Under the pieces are notes generated by a model. It saw nothing but the letters and a program-made list of their open reading frames with translations. It was not told the origin of the DNA and searched no databases. From G963663365 sp963663365 (GTDB lineage Bacteria > Hinthialibacterota > Hinthialibacteria > Hinthialibacterales > G963663365): a stretch of 64,000 nucleotides of DNA. The stretch spans positions 496,001 to 560,000 of the forward strand of contig CAXXIH010000003.1 of assembly GCA_963663365.2 (NCBI GenBank), given 5' to 3'. Shown piece by piece: positions 17,446 through 26,217 of the stretch. Both the position numbers and the translations under genes were made by a program. Position 1 is the first letter of the stretch. Every line of letters starts with the position of its first letter.

Positions 17446-18935
17446 TGAGTGTTTCCCGCTTCATAAGGATACAGCCTGAAAAATTCGGCCAAAACCGATG
17501 CCAGTTTCAATCCGGTCTCAATGTTGCCCTCAATCTCCGCCCGTCTTGTGAAAAATGCTTTTTGAGGTGCGAGGCGTCCGGCGACAATCTCTCGGAATGT
17601 TTCTTGGTTCAGCAAAAATGAGCATTCTGGAACCAATCCGTTTCTTGAAATCGACTTTAGTGCGCCTTTTTCGATACACAGTGTCCAAGGTGTTTTTGGT
17701 GTCTCTTCGATAGCGATACGAAAGGTGGCGCATAGGCTGTGCAGATTGGGAAGCAACCGCTGGTTGATTTTGTCTTGAAGAAAGGTATTGAAATACCCCG
17801 ATATATCCTCTATCTCAGGTTGGACTTTGTGGTCCACCGCTTCGCTGTTCTTTCCCCAATTCACCGAACGCGCATACTGCAATAGCCTTTCAAAGTAGGA
17901 CAAATCCATAGGCGGTAGCGTGATATTCGTTTGCTGTAGAATCGCATCGGTTTGTGTCTGGTCAAAAAATGGGTGGGATGCCATCACATAAGGCTGGTAA
18001 ACAGATGTCGCCTTCTGATAGAAGCGTTCGGCGCGGGATGGCTTTTTACGCTCAAAGTCAGCCTCATCGACAAGTTGCAGATTCTCGACTCCAAATAAGG
18101 ATTTGAAATGCTCCTTCAGTTCTTCCATTGTCGGCGGATTCGGATTCGCAATGTGATACGTTCCGGGCCGATTATGTTGAATGATGCTCCATGCCGCCCG
18201 CGCGAAATAATCCACCGGAATCATGTTGATTTCGGCATCTCTTTGTGCCGCTGCGCGGAAAGGTTTGTCACCCAGCTTCCCTGAAAAGACATCGAAAGCG
18301 TGCATCATGTCGTACATGGTGTTAAAGCGCACGGCGCGCCCGTGTTGCGAGTGGCCGATCACAATGCTGGGTCTAAGTACAATCAGCGGCAGTCCGGTTC
18401 GGTGTGCCCAGGCTTGAGCCATCCGCTCGGCTTCATATTTGGAACGTTCGTATTCGTTGTGAAAGTCTTGTCTTGTCTCTAATTCGGTCTCATAGACCGT
18501 TCCCCGGCGGCACCCGGCCACATAGGCCGTGCTTACATGAATAAAGGCCGCCTCATACTGTTCCGCGATTTGAAGCGCATGGCGTGTGCCATTGATATTG
18601 GTATGCCGGATTAGTTCCGATGCCGATTCCTCAAAGGCTGTGCAGGCCGCACAATGCAGAACAGCGTCTAGGCCGCCTTCGAAATGCAAATCATCGGATA
18701 ATCCAAAATGCTCCTGCAAAATATCGCCGCTTATGATATTTACAGAGTTCCGGTACGCGGATGCTTCAACGGTCTGAAGCACCGCATCCAAGCGTTGCGA
18801 ACAATCTTGCTTGTTCTCTCCGCGTATCAGAGATGTTATGCGGACGCCGCTTTTTAAAATTTCCGCTGCCAACCAGCTGCCCAAAGCGCCGGTTATGCCG
18901 GTTAATAGAATATTTTGTGAATTGGATGGAGTCAT
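17442..18935 (-). CDS. Acyl/thioester reductase (extended SDR) fused to SCP2 lipid carrier
   Basis: 497 aa. Residues 8-260 are an NAD(P)-binding extended SDR of the male-sterility/thioester-reductase type: TGITGALG at 12-19, HVSTAYVAG near 133-141, and the catalytic pair Y162/K166. Residues ~260-370 form the substrate part. Residues ~385-490 look like an SCP2 sterol-carrier domain, which holds fatty acyl chains. Relatives reduce acyl-CoA or carrier-bound acyl groups to aldehyde or alcohol. The fusion would keep the acyl chain bound near the active site. It is the first gene of the four-gene operon; the next gene overlaps by 4 nt. Start has only a weak AGAAG upstream. Confidence 0.78.
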   Translation of the reverse strand: MTPSNSQNILLTGITGALGSWLAAEILKSGVRITSLIRGENKQDCSQRLDAVLQTVEASAYRNSVNIISGDILQEHFGLSDDLHFEGGLDAVLHCAACTAFEESASELIRHTNINGTRHALQIAEQYEAAFIHVSTAYVAGCRRGTVYETELETRQDFHNEYERSKYEAERMAQAWAHRTGLPLIVLRPSIVIGHSQHGRAVRFNTMYDMMHAFDVFSGKLGDKPFRAAAQRDAEINMIPVDYFARAAWSIIQHNRPGTYHIANPNPPTMEELKEHFKSLFGVENLQLVDEADFERKKPSRAERFYQKATSVYQPYVMASHPFFDQTQTDAILQQTNITLPPMDLSYFERLLQYARSVNWGKNSEAVDHKVQPEIEDISGYFNTFLQDKINQRLLPNLHSLCATFRIAIEETPKTPWTLCIEKGALKSISRNGLVPECSFLLNQETFREIVAGRLAPQKAFFTRRAEIEGNIETGLKLASVLAEFFRLYPYEAGNTQ

Positions 18936-18990
18936 TGTAGTATGACTTCTGCAATATCGGGTTATTAATTTCTATGTCGAGCGTGAGATG

Positions 18991-19042
18991 AAAAAAAGAA
19001 GGGGGAGTACCGAAGCCTGGTTCCTCTATTTCGGCCTCCCCC
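18991..19042 (-). terminator. Rho-independent terminator after the 19106 gene
   Basis: On the minus strand CTCCCCC region pairs with GGGGGAG (19036-19042 with 19001-19007), enclosing a second stem CCGAA/TTCGG (19010-19014 with 19030-19034), followed by TTCTTTTTTT. It lies 64 nt after the stop at 19106 and just before the reductase operon, so that operon needs its own promoter. Confidence 0.8.
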
Positions 19043-19105
19043 CACTCGCGGTTGTATTCTGTTTAATACCTTCTAACCATGCCGTTCTAAAACTCAATGA
19101 CGAAT

Positions 19106-20284
19106 TCACTCTTGACCTTGGACAATTTGTTTTGCCGGAGCGCTAAGGTCGGATGGAAGGTTCAGATTCCGGTCAAGCAACTGTGAATCCTCAAAATCAT
19201 ATTGATCGAACAAAATCTGCATCACTTCATGATGGCGGGGTGTGCCTGCGTGGTACATGCCCGATGGATACAGCAACCATGTCTCCGGACGGTCCGCACC
19301 GGCTACCAGACGGTCTTCTTGAAAGATGCCCAAACCATCGGGACCGCCACGTTCCAGTTCCTCATAAGCCTGCAAAGCAATTGTCTGAGGTTGAGGAACC
19401 TGCACAAACTTGGCGATATCCACCTCATGCCCGACTTTCACAATTTGATGTGTCCCCGCCGAACTAAATAGAACCGGATGCGATTCCGCTTCCAGCAAGG
19501 CCGGTTCTGGTGTGCATAAGTCGATGCGGAAGCGAACCTTTTTCCGGACAGAGTTGGTTTTAGCGTTGCCTTCAGCTTTTATCCGTTGTTCCAGCCAATC
19601 CGCCGGATGGACTTTATGAAAACATCCGCAGTTGGAGACCGTTTCCATAAGGAATGGTACGTTCTCTTGATTAAGAGTGATTCTGACTGTTTGCCCGTCA
19701 ATTTTTCCCTTTTCCGGATCGAAGAGCCGTTTGGTTTTGGGGTGTTCGGGAAGCCAATAGGTGTAGTTGAGCTGAAGATAAGACTTCCCGTCGATCTCTG
19801 TATGAGAGGTAAAAATATAGAACTCCGGATCGGAGGTATCGATTGAGACTTTTTTGCCTTCTCTGCTTTGATAAGCATGGGCAGCCCCAATACGATCGGC
19901 CGATGGGCTATACTGGATATCTTCCGTTCTCTCTTGTACTAAGATCGGCGCGTATGTTTCAAAAAGAGCCAGAATTTCTTCATCAAAACTTATTTGGGCT
20001 GCCGGTTTTAAAGCGCCTGCATGACGATAAACATCCGCGTTTGTAAAAGAAAATTCCTTGGGCGATGCATCATCTGTCAGAATGTGGTAACCCATCCATC
20101 CGTACACAAATGGTACAAATGGAAGGGTCACTAACATTCTTTTCGCACGCCCGTCCGTTCGCGGATCGAATTCGCGCGCTTCGGCTGCATTGCATCCCGA
20201 TGGCGTGGCCATTGATGTCACAAACAGAGCAAGCAAAACCGATGCGCGGTTACGTATGCTGGATATAAGACGGACCGGAATCAT
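19106..20284 (-). CDS. Secreted protein of unknown function
   Basis: 392 aa. N-terminal signal segment (VLLALFVTSMATPSGCNAAEA); the Cys of PSGCNAAE gives a weak lipobox, so it may be a lipoprotein. A second hydrophobic stretch at ~50-70 (MLVTLPFVPFVYGWMGYHIL) could anchor it. The body has an aromatic-rich segment (YLQLNYTYWLPEHP), a CGC triplet (SNCGCFHKVH) near the middle, and a C-terminal part with YPSGMYHAGTPRHHEV. I do not recognise the family. The gene begins 3 nt after the stop of the 20827 gene, so they form a two-gene operon ending in the terminator at 18991-19042. Confidence 0.6.
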   Translation of the reverse strand: MIPVRLISSIRNRASVLLALFVTSMATPSGCNAAEAREFDPRTDGRAKRMLVTLPFVPFVYGWMGYHILTDDASPKEFSFTNADVYRHAGALKPAAQISFDEEILALFETYAPILVQERTEDIQYSPSADRIGAAHAYQSREGKKVSIDTSDPEFYIFTSHTEIDGKSYLQLNYTYWLPEHPKTKRLFDPEKGKIDGQTVRITLNQENVPFLMETVSNCGCFHKVHPADWLEQRIKAEGNAKTNSVRKKVRFRIDLCTPEPALLEAESHPVLFSSAGTHQIVKVGHEVDIAKFVQVPQPQTIALQAYEELERGGPDGLGIFQEDRLVAGADRPETWLLYPSGMYHAGTPRHHEVMQILFDQYDFEDSQLLDRNLNLPSDLSAPAKQIVQGQE

Positions 20285-20287
20285 CGG

Positions 20288-20827
20288 TTAACCCGCCACC
20301 AAAACGTTTTCTTCATGCATCCGTTTGGGTTGTGGATAGTCGATCAAATAGCCGCCGCCAAACATTCGGTCTAGTGCCAACCAGAAATTGCGTACAAAAA
20401 TCTGGGAAGCCGGTTTCGCGCCCAATTCCAATTCGTCATTCAGGAATTTTCCCCAAGCGGCCTTCTTCCATTCGACAAAATGCAGGACGACTTTGTCGCC
20501 TTCCACGCCCGGGCGGGGCTTGGCTTGCCCCAGGGGAGAGTGAATTGATTTCAATAAAACATTAACGCCGGGGCCGGCACAAATGGTATGAGCATAAATG
20601 TTGACATCTTCTTTTTTGTCGTACAAACAGGTGACGGCAAGCACCGTGCCTTCTTCCAATTCGTCTGCGACAACTGGAAAGACCACGCGTACCAAATCAT
20701 CCTCTAATTCTTTATAGAGTCTTGGAGTTGTTTCAACTTGATAACCGCCCCGATTGCAGTAACCAACTTCGGCCTTAAAACATTCACTTTCCACGGTCTT
20801 TTTGACTATGTAGTCGTACGTAAACAT
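20288..20827 (-). CDS. Unknown protein, first gene of a two-gene operon
   Basis: 179 aa from the ATG at 20827, which has GAGGA 8 nt upstream; an upstream ATG at 20893 extends the frame but has no ribosome site and looks unlike protein. No signal peptide or membrane helix. It has a central segment with TICAGPGVNVLLKS and a C-terminal RNFWLALDRMFGGGYLIDYP. No family recognised. It is coupled to the secreted unknown protein downstream (3 nt), so the two probably act together. Confidence 0.6.
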   Translation of the reverse strand: MFTYDYIVKKTVESECFKAEVGYCNRGGYQVETTPRLYKELEDDLVRVVFPVVADELEEGTVLAVTCLYDKKEDVNIYAHTICAGPGVNVLLKSIHSPLGQAKPRPGVEGDKVVLHFVEWKKAAWGKFLNDELELGAKPASQIFVRNFWLALDRMFGGGYLIDYPQPKRMHEENVLVAG

Positions 20828-21143
20828 TGATGAGATCCTCGCTGCTGGTTTCGATTTCTTTTCCCAAGAAATCACAGTCATTTTGAAGTGCATGTATGGC
20901 TGTATTCCGAGTGTGGAATATCAACCTCGTTGCCATCCGTAAAATATGAGAAATGCCTGGGGGTGGTTGTAGGGAAACCTATCCGATTGAGTTACAGCAG
21001 CGTGGCGCGTAAGTAAAAAAATGCGAACCCAGCCGTTACGATTCTGCAACGTTGGTGTGAATCGAAGATTAATTCCGCTGGTTTTGCGGAAGAATATGCG
21101 GAGGACGGACCTGTTTTATCCCGCCCTGGCGGTTGGTGTGATG
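20828..21143. other. Intergenic, 316 bp
   Basis: Lies between the sdhB stop and the start of the unknown operon, all reading leftward. It must hold the promoter of that operon, but no convincing -35/-10 pair stands out. A short palindrome CCGCC-CT-GGCGG occurs near 21121-21132, 10-20 nt past sdhB, without a T-run. Nothing else seen. Confidence 0.5.
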
Positions 21144-21890
21144 CTAAACCGTAGTCAATTTCGATGTGAGGTACTGACGGTTCATTTCAGCAATAAACTT
21201 CACGCTGATGCCTTTGGGGCAAACCGCTTCGCACTCGTGGAAATTGGTGCAGTTGCCGAAACCTTCCTCGTCCATGGTTTGCACCATTTTAAGCACACGT
21301 TCCCGCTTCTCGACTTGACCCTGGGGCAAATGCGCGAATTGGGAGACCTTTGCGGAGACAAAAAGCATGGCCGAAGAATTCTTACAGGCCGCCACACAAG
21401 CACCACAACCAATGCACTGCGCGGCGTCCATTGCAGTGTCCGCTTCTTTTTTGGCGATAGGCAAAGCGTTCGCGTCGGGCGCACCACCGGTATTGATTGA
21501 AACAAATCCACCGGCCTGAATGATACGGTCGAACGCACTACGGTCGACAATTAAATCCTTGATGATCGGAAATGCCCGTGCTCTGAACGGTTCAATATAA
21601 ATGTGATCACCGTCTTTAAACTTACGCATATGCAGCTGGCAGGTTGTCGTCTCTGATTCCGGGCCGTGGGCGATGCCGTTGATGACCATCGAGCACGATC
21701 CGCAGATTCCCTCCAGGCAATCGCAATCGAAGGCAACCGGATCTTCGCCTTTCTCAACCAAGCCCGCATTGACGATGTCGAGCATTTCAATAAACGAAGA
21801 ATTCGAACTGATATTCTTCGCCTCATAAGTAACCATTTTACCCTCTGCGCCGGGGCCCGGTTGACGCCAAACATGGAGTGTAAAATTCAT
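21144..21890 (-). CDS. sdhB: Succinate dehydrogenase/fumarate reductase iron-sulfur subunit
   Basis: 248 aa. The [2Fe-2S] cluster ligands are C58, C63, C66 and C84 (CLEGICGSC and later TTTCQ). A 4Fe-type motif follows as CIGCGACVAAC, with a further Cys and CP in ECEAVCPKG. This subunit carries electrons from the flavin of SdhA to the cytochrome/quinone site in the inner membrane. Its ATG shares one base with the sdhA stop (TAATG). Together with a large single cytochrome subunit, the sequence fits the type-B enzymes known from Bacteroidetes, epsilon- and deltaproteobacteria. The natural direction, succinate oxidation or fumarate reduction, cannot be read from sequence. Confidence 0.95.
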   Translation of the reverse strand: MNFTLHVWRQPGPGAEGKMVTYEAKNISSNSSFIEMLDIVNAGLVEKGEDPVAFDCDCLEGICGSCSMVINGIAHGPESETTTCQLHMRKFKDGDHIYIEPFRARAFPIIKDLIVDRSAFDRIIQAGGFVSINTGGAPDANALPIAKKEADTAMDAAQCIGCGACVAACKNSSAMLFVSAKVSQFAHLPQGQVEKRERVLKMVQTMDEEGFGNCTNFHECEAVCPKGISVKFIAEMNRQYLTSKLTTV

Positions 21891-23803
21891 TACTTGTAGC
21901 TCCTTTCAGCAAGCGCGACATTTTCAAATACCAGCGGCTCTTTGTGCAGGTTCGGTTTTTGGCCGACACCGGTGAACTCCCATGCGCTCACGAAACAATA
22001 GTCTTTGTCGTTACGCTTCGCTTCACCTTCACTGGTTTGATGTTCTTCACGGAAGTGGCCGCCGCAGGATTCATTCCGATCCAGGGCGTCATGGCATAAG
22101 AGCTCGGCGAATTCCATAAAGTCCGCGATTCTGCCTGCTTTTTCCAGCGAAAGATTCAACGCCTCTCCCGAGCCGGGGACATTCACATCGTTCCAGAATG
22201 CATCACGGATTTGTGGAATTTCGCTCAGGCAATGCTTGAGTCCCTCTTCATTACGGGCCATGCCGCACTTATCAAGCAACAAATGCCCCAACTCACGGTG
22301 GAAGATATCGGCGGCCCGTTTGCCTTTTGCTGACAGCAGCCGCTTGATTTTATCTTGGACTTCTTTTTCTACTTTTTCGAATTCGGCATGCTTGGTGTCT
22401 ACCAAAGCCGGTTTTTCGCTCGCAAAATAATTGCCCAGCGTATACGGGATTACGAAATACCCATCAGCCAATCCTTGCATTAGAGCGCTTGCGCCCAGAC
22501 GGTTTGCGCCATGGTCCGAGAAGTTTGCTTCTCCGAGCACAAACAGCCCGGGGATATTGCTCATCAGATTGTAATCCACCCACAGACCGCCCATTGTGTA
22601 ATGAGGCGCCGGATAAATGCGCATTGGAACTTTGTAGGGATTTTCGCCCGTGATTTTCTCGTACATCTGGAACAGATTTCCGTAACGCTGCCGGATAACA
22701 TCTTCCCCCAGGCGGTCGATGGCATCTTGAAAGTCTAAATAGACGCCTCGTTTGGTGTCCCCTACGCCACGTTCTTCATCGCAGACCTCTTTGGCGCTAC
22801 GCGAAGAAATATCACGTGGGGCGAGGTTGCCGAAACTCGGGTACTTGCGCTCCAGGTAATAGTCGCGTTCGTTTTCGGGAATATCTTTGGCTGCGCGGTT
22901 ATCCCCTTGTTTGAGTGGTACCCAAATCCGCCCATCGTTTCGTAGCGATTCAGACATCAGCGTCAGTTTCGCCTGTTGATCGCCGTGAGCCGGGATACAG
23001 GTCGGATGAATTTGTGTATAGCAGGGATTGGCAAAGGCCGCACCGCGCTTGTAGGCCCGATAGGCTGCTGTCACGTTACAGCCTTTGGCATTGGTCGATA
23101 AAAAGAAAACGTTGGAGTACCCGCCCGTCGCTAAAATCACAGCATGAGCGGATTTGCGCTGAATTTCACCGGTAACCAGATTCCGGACAATAATTCCGCA
23201 GGCCCGGCCATCTACAACCACTAGATCCAGCATTTCGTGGCGCGTAAACATCTTAACCGTGCCTAAGCCAACCTGACGGCTTAATGCCGAATAAGCACCC
23301 AACAGCAACTGTTGTCCGGTTTGTCCCCGGGCATAAAACGTGCGCGAAACCTGAGCGCCGCCAAAAGACCGGTTCGCCAAATGCCCGCCGTATTCCCGGG
23401 CGAAAGGCACGCCTTGGGCTACGCACTGGTCAATAATGTTTGAACTGACTTCAGCCAAACGGTAAACATTGGCTTCCCGCGAACGGAAATCGCCGCCTTT
23501 GATCGTGTCATAGAACAGCCGATATACGCTGTCGCCGTCATTTTGATAATTTTTGGCGGCGTTGATACCTCCCTGCGCGGCGATACTGTGAGCACGGCGG
23601 GCTGAATCTTGAAAACAATAGCATTCAACCTGATAGCCGAGCTCCGCCAAAGAAGCCGCGGCGCTCGCTCCGGCCAGGCCCGAGCCGATAACGATAGCCT
23701 TGAACTTCCGTTTGTTGGCCGGGTTCACCAATTTCATGTGAAAGCGGTGGTTGTTCCACTTTTCGGCAAGAGGGCCTTCGGGAATGTTTGAGTTTAGTTG
23801 CAT
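21890..23803 (-). CDS. sdhA: Succinate dehydrogenase/fumarate reductase flavoprotein subunit
   Basis: 637 aa from the ATG at 23803, preceded by GGAGGAAAT; the open frame reaches 24016 but that part overlaps sdhC and is not protein-like. Dinucleotide fold GSGLAG at 40-45; H72 in RAHSIAAQGG is the likely covalent FAD ligand. Substrate-site motifs include HPTCIP and a later HYTMGG. The C-terminal part contains GEANFSDHGANRLG, typical of the capping and FAD region. It oxidises succinate to fumarate or works in reverse. It sits between sdhC (3 nt upstream) and sdhB (1-nt overlap) in the order C-A-B. Confidence 0.96.
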   Translation of the reverse strand: MQLNSNIPEGPLAEKWNNHRFHMKLVNPANKRKFKAIVIGSGLAGASAAASLAELGYQVECYCFQDSARRAHSIAAQGGINAAKNYQNDGDSVYRLFYDTIKGGDFRSREANVYRLAEVSSNIIDQCVAQGVPFAREYGGHLANRSFGGAQVSRTFYARGQTGQQLLLGAYSALSRQVGLGTVKMFTRHEMLDLVVVDGRACGIIVRNLVTGEIQRKSAHAVILATGGYSNVFFLSTNAKGCNVTAAYRAYKRGAAFANPCYTQIHPTCIPAHGDQQAKLTLMSESLRNDGRIWVPLKQGDNRAAKDIPENERDYYLERKYPSFGNLAPRDISSRSAKEVCDEERGVGDTKRGVYLDFQDAIDRLGEDVIRQRYGNLFQMYEKITGENPYKVPMRIYPAPHYTMGGLWVDYNLMSNIPGLFVLGEANFSDHGANRLGASALMQGLADGYFVIPYTLGNYFASEKPALVDTKHAEFEKVEKEVQDKIKRLLSAKGKRAADIFHRELGHLLLDKCGMARNEEGLKHCLSEIPQIRDAFWNDVNVPGSGEALNLSLEKAGRIADFMEFAELLCHDALDRNESCGGHFREEHQTSEGEAKRNDKDYCFVSAWEFTGVGQKPNLHKEPLVFENVALAERSYK

Positions 23804-23805
23804 TC

Positions 23806-24489
23806 TCAATTTCCTCCGGCAGGCAACGTCACAATTCCGAGTAACACGGAAAGAGGCACGATGATATAGCCAATCGCAATCGCCCAGCCCACAATCGGAC
23901 CGAATTTCTGAATCCCCGGCCGATTGATGCCCAGCGTTTCTAGACCGCTCCGAATGGCATGTGAGAGGTGGCTGCCCAAGACAATCATGAGCAGGATATA
24001 AAATCCTGAATACCACCCGTTCCGGAATCCATAAATCACCATCGAATAGACATCGTAACGTTGATGCTCATCCGTAAGGTGATAGTACTCAGGCTGTAGT
24101 TTTCCCATGGTGAAGTGCAGCAGATGCAGAATAACAAAGCCCACCACCAACAGACCTGTATAGATCATGGTGCGGGAGGCAAGCGTGGCTTGAACCGTGG
24201 ACTCGTATTTGTATTTAACCGGACGGGCCTTCCGGTTTTCCAATGTAAGTTTGATCGAGACAATGATATGTACTACGAACACAACCAATAGCCCGATCCG
24301 TACGACCCAGAGCAGTTCGCCGAGTCCCTGCAGGAATTCCGCATACCGGTTAAGGGGTTCCGGTCCGATAAAAATCTGCAAGTTCCCGATCATATGGCCA
24401 ATTACAAAAAGCAGCAGCAAGATGCCTGTGACGGCCATAATGATCTTGCTGCCAATAGATGATTTCCAAAAAGCGCCGGTTGAACTCAT
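23806..24489 (-). CDS. sdhC: Succinate dehydrogenase cytochrome b subunit, type-B-like
   Basis: 227 aa from ATG 24489 (GAGGAG about 9 nt upstream); the upstream extension to 24537 is unlikely. Five membrane segments: ~13-35, 60-85, 105-130, 155-180 and 195-220. His residues in VIGHMIGN, FVVHIIVS, VILHLLHF and GSHLSHAI are placed to bind two hemes b, as in the single-subunit cytochromes of type-B enzymes. No separate SdhD is encoded nearby, which agrees. Anchors the SdhA/SdhB part and passes electrons to or from quinone. Confidence 0.93.
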   Translation of the reverse strand: MSSTGAFWKSSIGSKIIMAVTGILLLLFVIGHMIGNLQIFIGPEPLNRYAEFLQGLGELLWVVRIGLLVVFVVHIIVSIKLTLENRKARPVKYKYESTVQATLASRTMIYTGLLVVGFVILHLLHFTMGKLQPEYYHLTDEHQRYDVYSMVIYGFRNGWYSGFYILLMIVLGSHLSHAIRSGLETLGINRPGIQKFGPIVGWAIAIGYIIVPLSVLLGIVTLPAGGN

Positions 24490-25025
24490 CCGTTTGCTCT
24501 CCTCAAACTGCCGTCCACGGCCAAATCCGGCGCGCACCCGTACTGGTAGCTACGCCTAACAAAACCGGGGTAAGATCAAGATCTGCTGTTTCTCTCACTA
24601 AACCATATACTGAATAGAACATGTCGGGAACCTCAAATGTCCCAAGAACGCCTTGCCGGATGTCTTTAACCGGATTACCGGTGACGGCTAAGAACGGTGT
24701 GGGTGTTTTGGGGAACCAACAGACTTTCCCCGGGGAATGTCTATTCTGCAAGTTTGTCTAATTGCTGTTCCCTCGCAAGAGCTGTATGGCAGTTGTGTCC
24801 ATACCTTGCGTGTCAAACATCAATAGACTTCTATGGCGTTTGTGTTTCTTTGGTTTAATCGAGTCTTAAGATTTGGCACACTCAAATGTAAAGTCTTTAT
24901 CGCTTGAGCCAGGTCTTCTCTTTCTAATTTGTGACCGCGATTTGAAATTGCGCCAGGCTGGGATGTACGCCAGGCAATGACACAGATGATCCGGTAATGA
25001 TTGATGTGATTTAGGAGATTGTTGA
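24490..25025. other. Divergent intergenic region, 536 bp
   Basis: Between sdhC (leftward) and the glycosyltransferase-like gene (rightward). It contains an inverted pair CCCCGG/CCGGGG near 24728-24736 and several short repeats of CCGGAT/CCGGTG near 24655-24690, but no clear terminator, tRNA or riboswitch. An 82-codon minus frame (24751-24503) starts with TTG and has no ribosome site; I treat it as non-coding. The sdh promoter is expected here. Confidence 0.45.
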
Positions 25026-26117
25026 ATGGGTGCTAAGCCTGCTATTGCACTTTACATATCGAGCCATGGATTCGGACATGCAACCCGCTGTTTGGAGGTC
25101 CTCCGCCACATTCCCGAAGATATCGATTTGGAAATTATCGGAACCGTACCGGAATGGTTGGCATCTTCTTGCTTGCAGCGCCCCTATCGCTTTCACAAAC
25201 TTCTTCATGATCCGGGATTGGCTCAAATGAGCAGCCTGGAGCAGGATATGCACGCCACCGAAAAGCGCTGGCGCGAAATACTGGATAACTATCCGGATAT
25301 GGCCGATGCCGAAGCGGCGCGTCTGGCCGATTCCGGTGTACGGCTTACTTTCGGAGATATCTCCCCTTTTTCGCGTTTGGTGGCCGACCGCTTGCAGGTT
25401 CCCAATGTGATTATCGCCAATTTTTCTTGGGATTGGATTCTTGCCCCGCATGTTGCCGATGTCCCGGGACTGGCAGATGTTATCGATGCCGTCAGCGGCC
25501 TGTTTCGGCGTTGCGACCTTATGTTGCGTACGCCTTTGGATGGCGATTTATCAATTTTCCCACGGCAGGAACGGGTTCCTCTGGTGGCGCGGAGCGCACG
25601 CCGTTCTCGCCAAGAGGTGCGGCAAGAACTCAATATACCGGACGACAAACCTTTAGTGCTGTTAAGTTTCGGAGGTCACGATCAAGGCGCGATACCGGAT
25701 GAAGTCTGGCAACAGCATTCCGATTTGACCTTTGTGCTTCTTCGTACGGAACCTTCACCGGCCCCCAATGTATTGACGCTGGAACCGGCGCAATCCCATC
25801 ATCCCGATATTATGGGCGCGGTTGACGCAGTCGTTGGCAAACTCGGTTATGGGCTGGTGGGAGAAGCGCTCTGTCATCAGGTTCCGTTTCTTTATGTTGA
25901 GCGCCATGGTTTCCCTGAGACAGAAATCATGGAGCGTGATCTTCCCCGCTACCTGCCTGTCGCCAAAATCAGCCAACAGGAATTCGAAGCCGGGGATTGG
26001 TCGCCTCTACGGAGCCTTCTGGAATCCGACCGGAATGCCTATGAAACCATGAGGACTGACGGTGGGCCGGTCTGTGCCTCGCGGCTCATCACCATTGTCC
26101 ATAATGGAGGCCTCTAG
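25026..26117 (+). CDS. GT-B-fold glycosyltransferase-like protein
   Basis: 363 aa, cytoplasmic. N-terminal SSHGFGHATR (13-22) is the glycine/His loop that opens MurG-type and plant arabinokinase-type glycosyltransferase domains. The C-terminal half has LLSFGGHDQG and the nucleotide-sugar side motif KLGYGLVGEAL, followed by PFLYVERHGFPE, where an acidic residue would hold the ribose of a nucleotide sugar. This matches GT-B enzymes that use UDP-sugars. Donor and acceptor are unknown. AGGAG lies 8 nt before the ATG. It is followed 100 nt later by the glycerophosphodiesterase gene. Confidence 0.7.
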   Translation: MGAKPAIALYISSHGFGHATRCLEVLRHIPEDIDLEIIGTVPEWLASSCLQRPYRFHKLLHDPGLAQMSSLEQDMHATEKRWREILDNYPDMADAEAARLADSGVRLTFGDISPFSRLVADRLQVPNVIIANFSWDWILAPHVADVPGLADVIDAVSGLFRRCDLMLRTPLDGDLSIFPRQERVPLVARSARRSRQEVRQELNIPDDKPLVLLSFGGHDQGAIPDEVWQQHSDLTFVLLRTEPSPAPNVLTLEPAQSHHPDIMGAVDAVVGKLGYGLVGEALCHQVPFLYVERHGFPETEIMERDLPRYLPVAKISQQEFEAGDWSPLRSLLESDRNAYETMRTDGGPVCASRLITIVHNGGL

Positions 26118-26217
26118 GCGATCCGCTCGGGGCTAAATGGCTACTGGTGGCATTCTGCGGAGTTGCCTGATAGGATTTTGCCTATGCGGAATGCAAATCC
26201 AACACACCAAGGCAGGG

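Noticed and set aside
13437..18935. OleABCD long-chain olefin pathway
   Set aside because: The OleA thiolase is missing, the ligase is LuxE-sized, and the hydrolase is not of the OleB haloalkane-dehalogenase type.
23804..24016. N-terminal extension of sdhA
   Set aside because: Lies inside sdhC and is not protein-like; GGAGG precedes the internal ATG at 23803.
24503..24751. 82-codon minus-strand frame upstream of sdhC
   Set aside because: TTG start without a ribosome site, no recognisable protein features, lies in the promoter region of sdh.
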